Source: Candidatus Atribacteria bacterium (lineage in GTDB: Bacteria > Atribacterota > Phoenicimicrobiia > Phoenicimicrobiales > Stramentimicrobiaceae). Taken from it: a DNA stretch of 34,901 nt. Location: the NCBI GenBank assembly GCA_018402425.1, contig JAGYIZ010000020.1:1-34901 (forward strand). The letters run 5' to 3'. Under the pieces are notes generated by a model. It worked only from the letters and a program-made list of their open reading frames with translations, ran no database searches and was not told where the DNA came from. The stretch's first letter is position 1; every line of letters begins with the position of its first letter. The position numbers and the translations under genes are program-made. Positions 33,979-34,901 of the stretch are shown in pieces.

Positions 33979-34901
33979 ATGTGGGAAGATAAATTAATCA
34001 AGGAAGATGGACTTACTTTTGATGATGTGTTATTAATTCCTCAAAATTCTAGATTGATTCCAAAGGATGTGAATTTAAATACATCTTTATCTCGGCATAT
34101 TAACCTTAACATTCCTTTGCTTAGTGCTGCAATGGATAAAGTAACAGAATCAAGATTAGCCATTGCCATTGCTCGGGAGGGCGGTATTGGGATTATACAT
34201 AGAAATATGACCATCCAAGAACAAGCCCATGAGGTGGATAGGGTTAAGCGTTCAGAAAGTGGCATTATTGTGGAACCAATTGCTTTAACAGAAGATAAAA
34301 AAGTGAAAGATGCATTAGAGCTAATGCAGCATTATCATATTTCCGGTATCCCTGTTGTAAATCAAGATAAAAGACTGGTTGGCATATTAACAAACCGTGA
34401 TATTCGTTTTTTGGATTATGTGGAAATGCCAATTGGGGATGTAATGACCAGAGAACCGCTTATCACCGGTAAAGTAGGAACAACATTAGATGAAGCAAAA
34501 AAGATATTACACAAAAATCGTATTGAAAAATTACCTTTGGTCGACGAAAATTATACTTTAAAAGGCTTGATTACAATTAAGGATATTGAAAAGGTCAGAC
34601 AGTATCCCAATGCATGTAAGGATGAAAATGGACGCTTAAGGGTGGGGGCTGCTATAGGCGTATCTGCTGATACCTTTAAAAGGGTAGAAGCAATGATAAA
34701 TGCCCATGCTGATGTTCTTGCCGTAGATACTGCGCATGCAGATTCAGAAAGAGTTTTAAATACTATCAAAGAAATAAAAAAAAGATTTACCGTGGAATTA
34801 ATCGGGGGAAATGTAGCTACTTATGAAGGTGCAAAGCGTTTGATTTCAGCGGGGGTTGATGCTATCAAGGTAGGCATAGGTCCAGGCTCAATTTGCACTA
34901 C
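33979..34901 (+). CDS. guaB: IMP dehydrogenase (3' end beyond the window)
   Basis: The first 307 codons of the enzyme oxidising IMP to XMP with NAD+, the first committed step to GMP. The N-terminal barrel part begins [11 protein letters not shown]; two CBS domains follow at about 92-205 (GIPVVNQD and KLPLVDEN mark them), then the barrel resumes with GAAIGV and ends at [10 protein letters not shown], whose Cys is the catalytic nucleophile. The usual VDTAHGHS reads VDTAHADS here. GAAGGA precedes the ATG. The gene is cut by the window edge and not otherwise damaged. Confidence 0.95.
   Translation, partial: MWEDKLIKEDGLTFDDVLLIPQNSRLIPKDVNLNTSLSRHINLNIPLLSAAMDKVTESRLAIAIAREGGIGIIHRNMTIQEQAHEVDRVKRSESGIIVEPIALTEDKKVKDALELMQHYHISGIPVVNQDKRLVGILTNRDIRFLDYVEMPIGDVMTREPLITGKVGTTLDEAKKILHKNRIEKLPLVDENYTLKGLITIKDIEKVRQYPNACKDENGRLRVGAAIGVSADTFKRVEAMINAHADVLAVDTAHADSERVLNTIKEIKKRFTVELIGGNVATYEGAKRLISAGVDAIKVGIGPGSICT

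Overview
The window is about 35 kb of AT-rich bacterial chromosome, probably from an anaerobe. It carries a Clostridium/Thermotoga-style pyrimidine operon with a class 1B PyrD/PyrK pair, a type III pantothenate kinase, flavodoxin and FMN-reductase-like proteins, and a DUF2148 iron-sulfur protein. A deep-branching lineage such as Atribacterota, Thermotogota or Clostridia would fit, but the sequence alone does not settle this. No tRNA, rRNA or CRISPR array was recognised.

Layout. 1-215: a strange GGCCTTTAAA-rich degenerate repeat that cuts into the first gene. 176-4518: a tightly coupled three-gene cluster (adenylyltransferase/acetyltransferase/phosphoribosyltransferase-like protein, lactate/malate-dehydrogenase-like protein, FMN-reductase-like fusion) of unrecognised pathway. 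4677-6889: a small PH-like protein, a YigZ/IMPACT protein, and a flavodoxin overlapping a zincin metallopeptidase. 6919-12459 (minus strand): pyrB-pyrI-pyrC-pyrF-pyrK-pyrD-pyrE, preceded by a promoter, a 30-codon leader ORF, an intrinsic terminator lying inside that ORF, and a hairpin next to the pyrB ribosome binding site. 12861-13625: a TatD nuclease that apparently starts at ATT. 13.6-16 kb: a dispersed repeat and a decayed, GC-richer IS1634-like element between 34-bp direct repeats. 16-19.1 kb: a TrpXYZ-type ABC transporter operon with a long leader holding tandem competing hairpins. 19.4-25.2 kb: a block of broken genes (AlaX-type editing protein, M48 peptidase, acylphosphatase, CcdA) around one intact Na+-dependent symporter. 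25.5-28.1 kb: a secreted thioredoxin-like protein, a three-cysteine PP-loop ATPase and a DUF2148 protein. 28.3-33.1 kb: a sigma54-type promoter, a 27-codon ORF, an HtrA protease, a histidine kinase with a broken sensor region, and a sigma54-dependent response regulator. 33.1-34.9 kb: coaX and the start of guaB.

A family of about 190-250 bp hairpin-containing repeats occurs at least five times between 13.6 and 26.4 kb, with a partial copy at 4.5 kb. It coincides with the zone of pseudogenes. The points most worth following up are the pyr leader, the repeat family, the sigma54/HtrA/two-component unit with its small ORF, the transporter leader, and the uncharacterised three-gene cluster at the left end.
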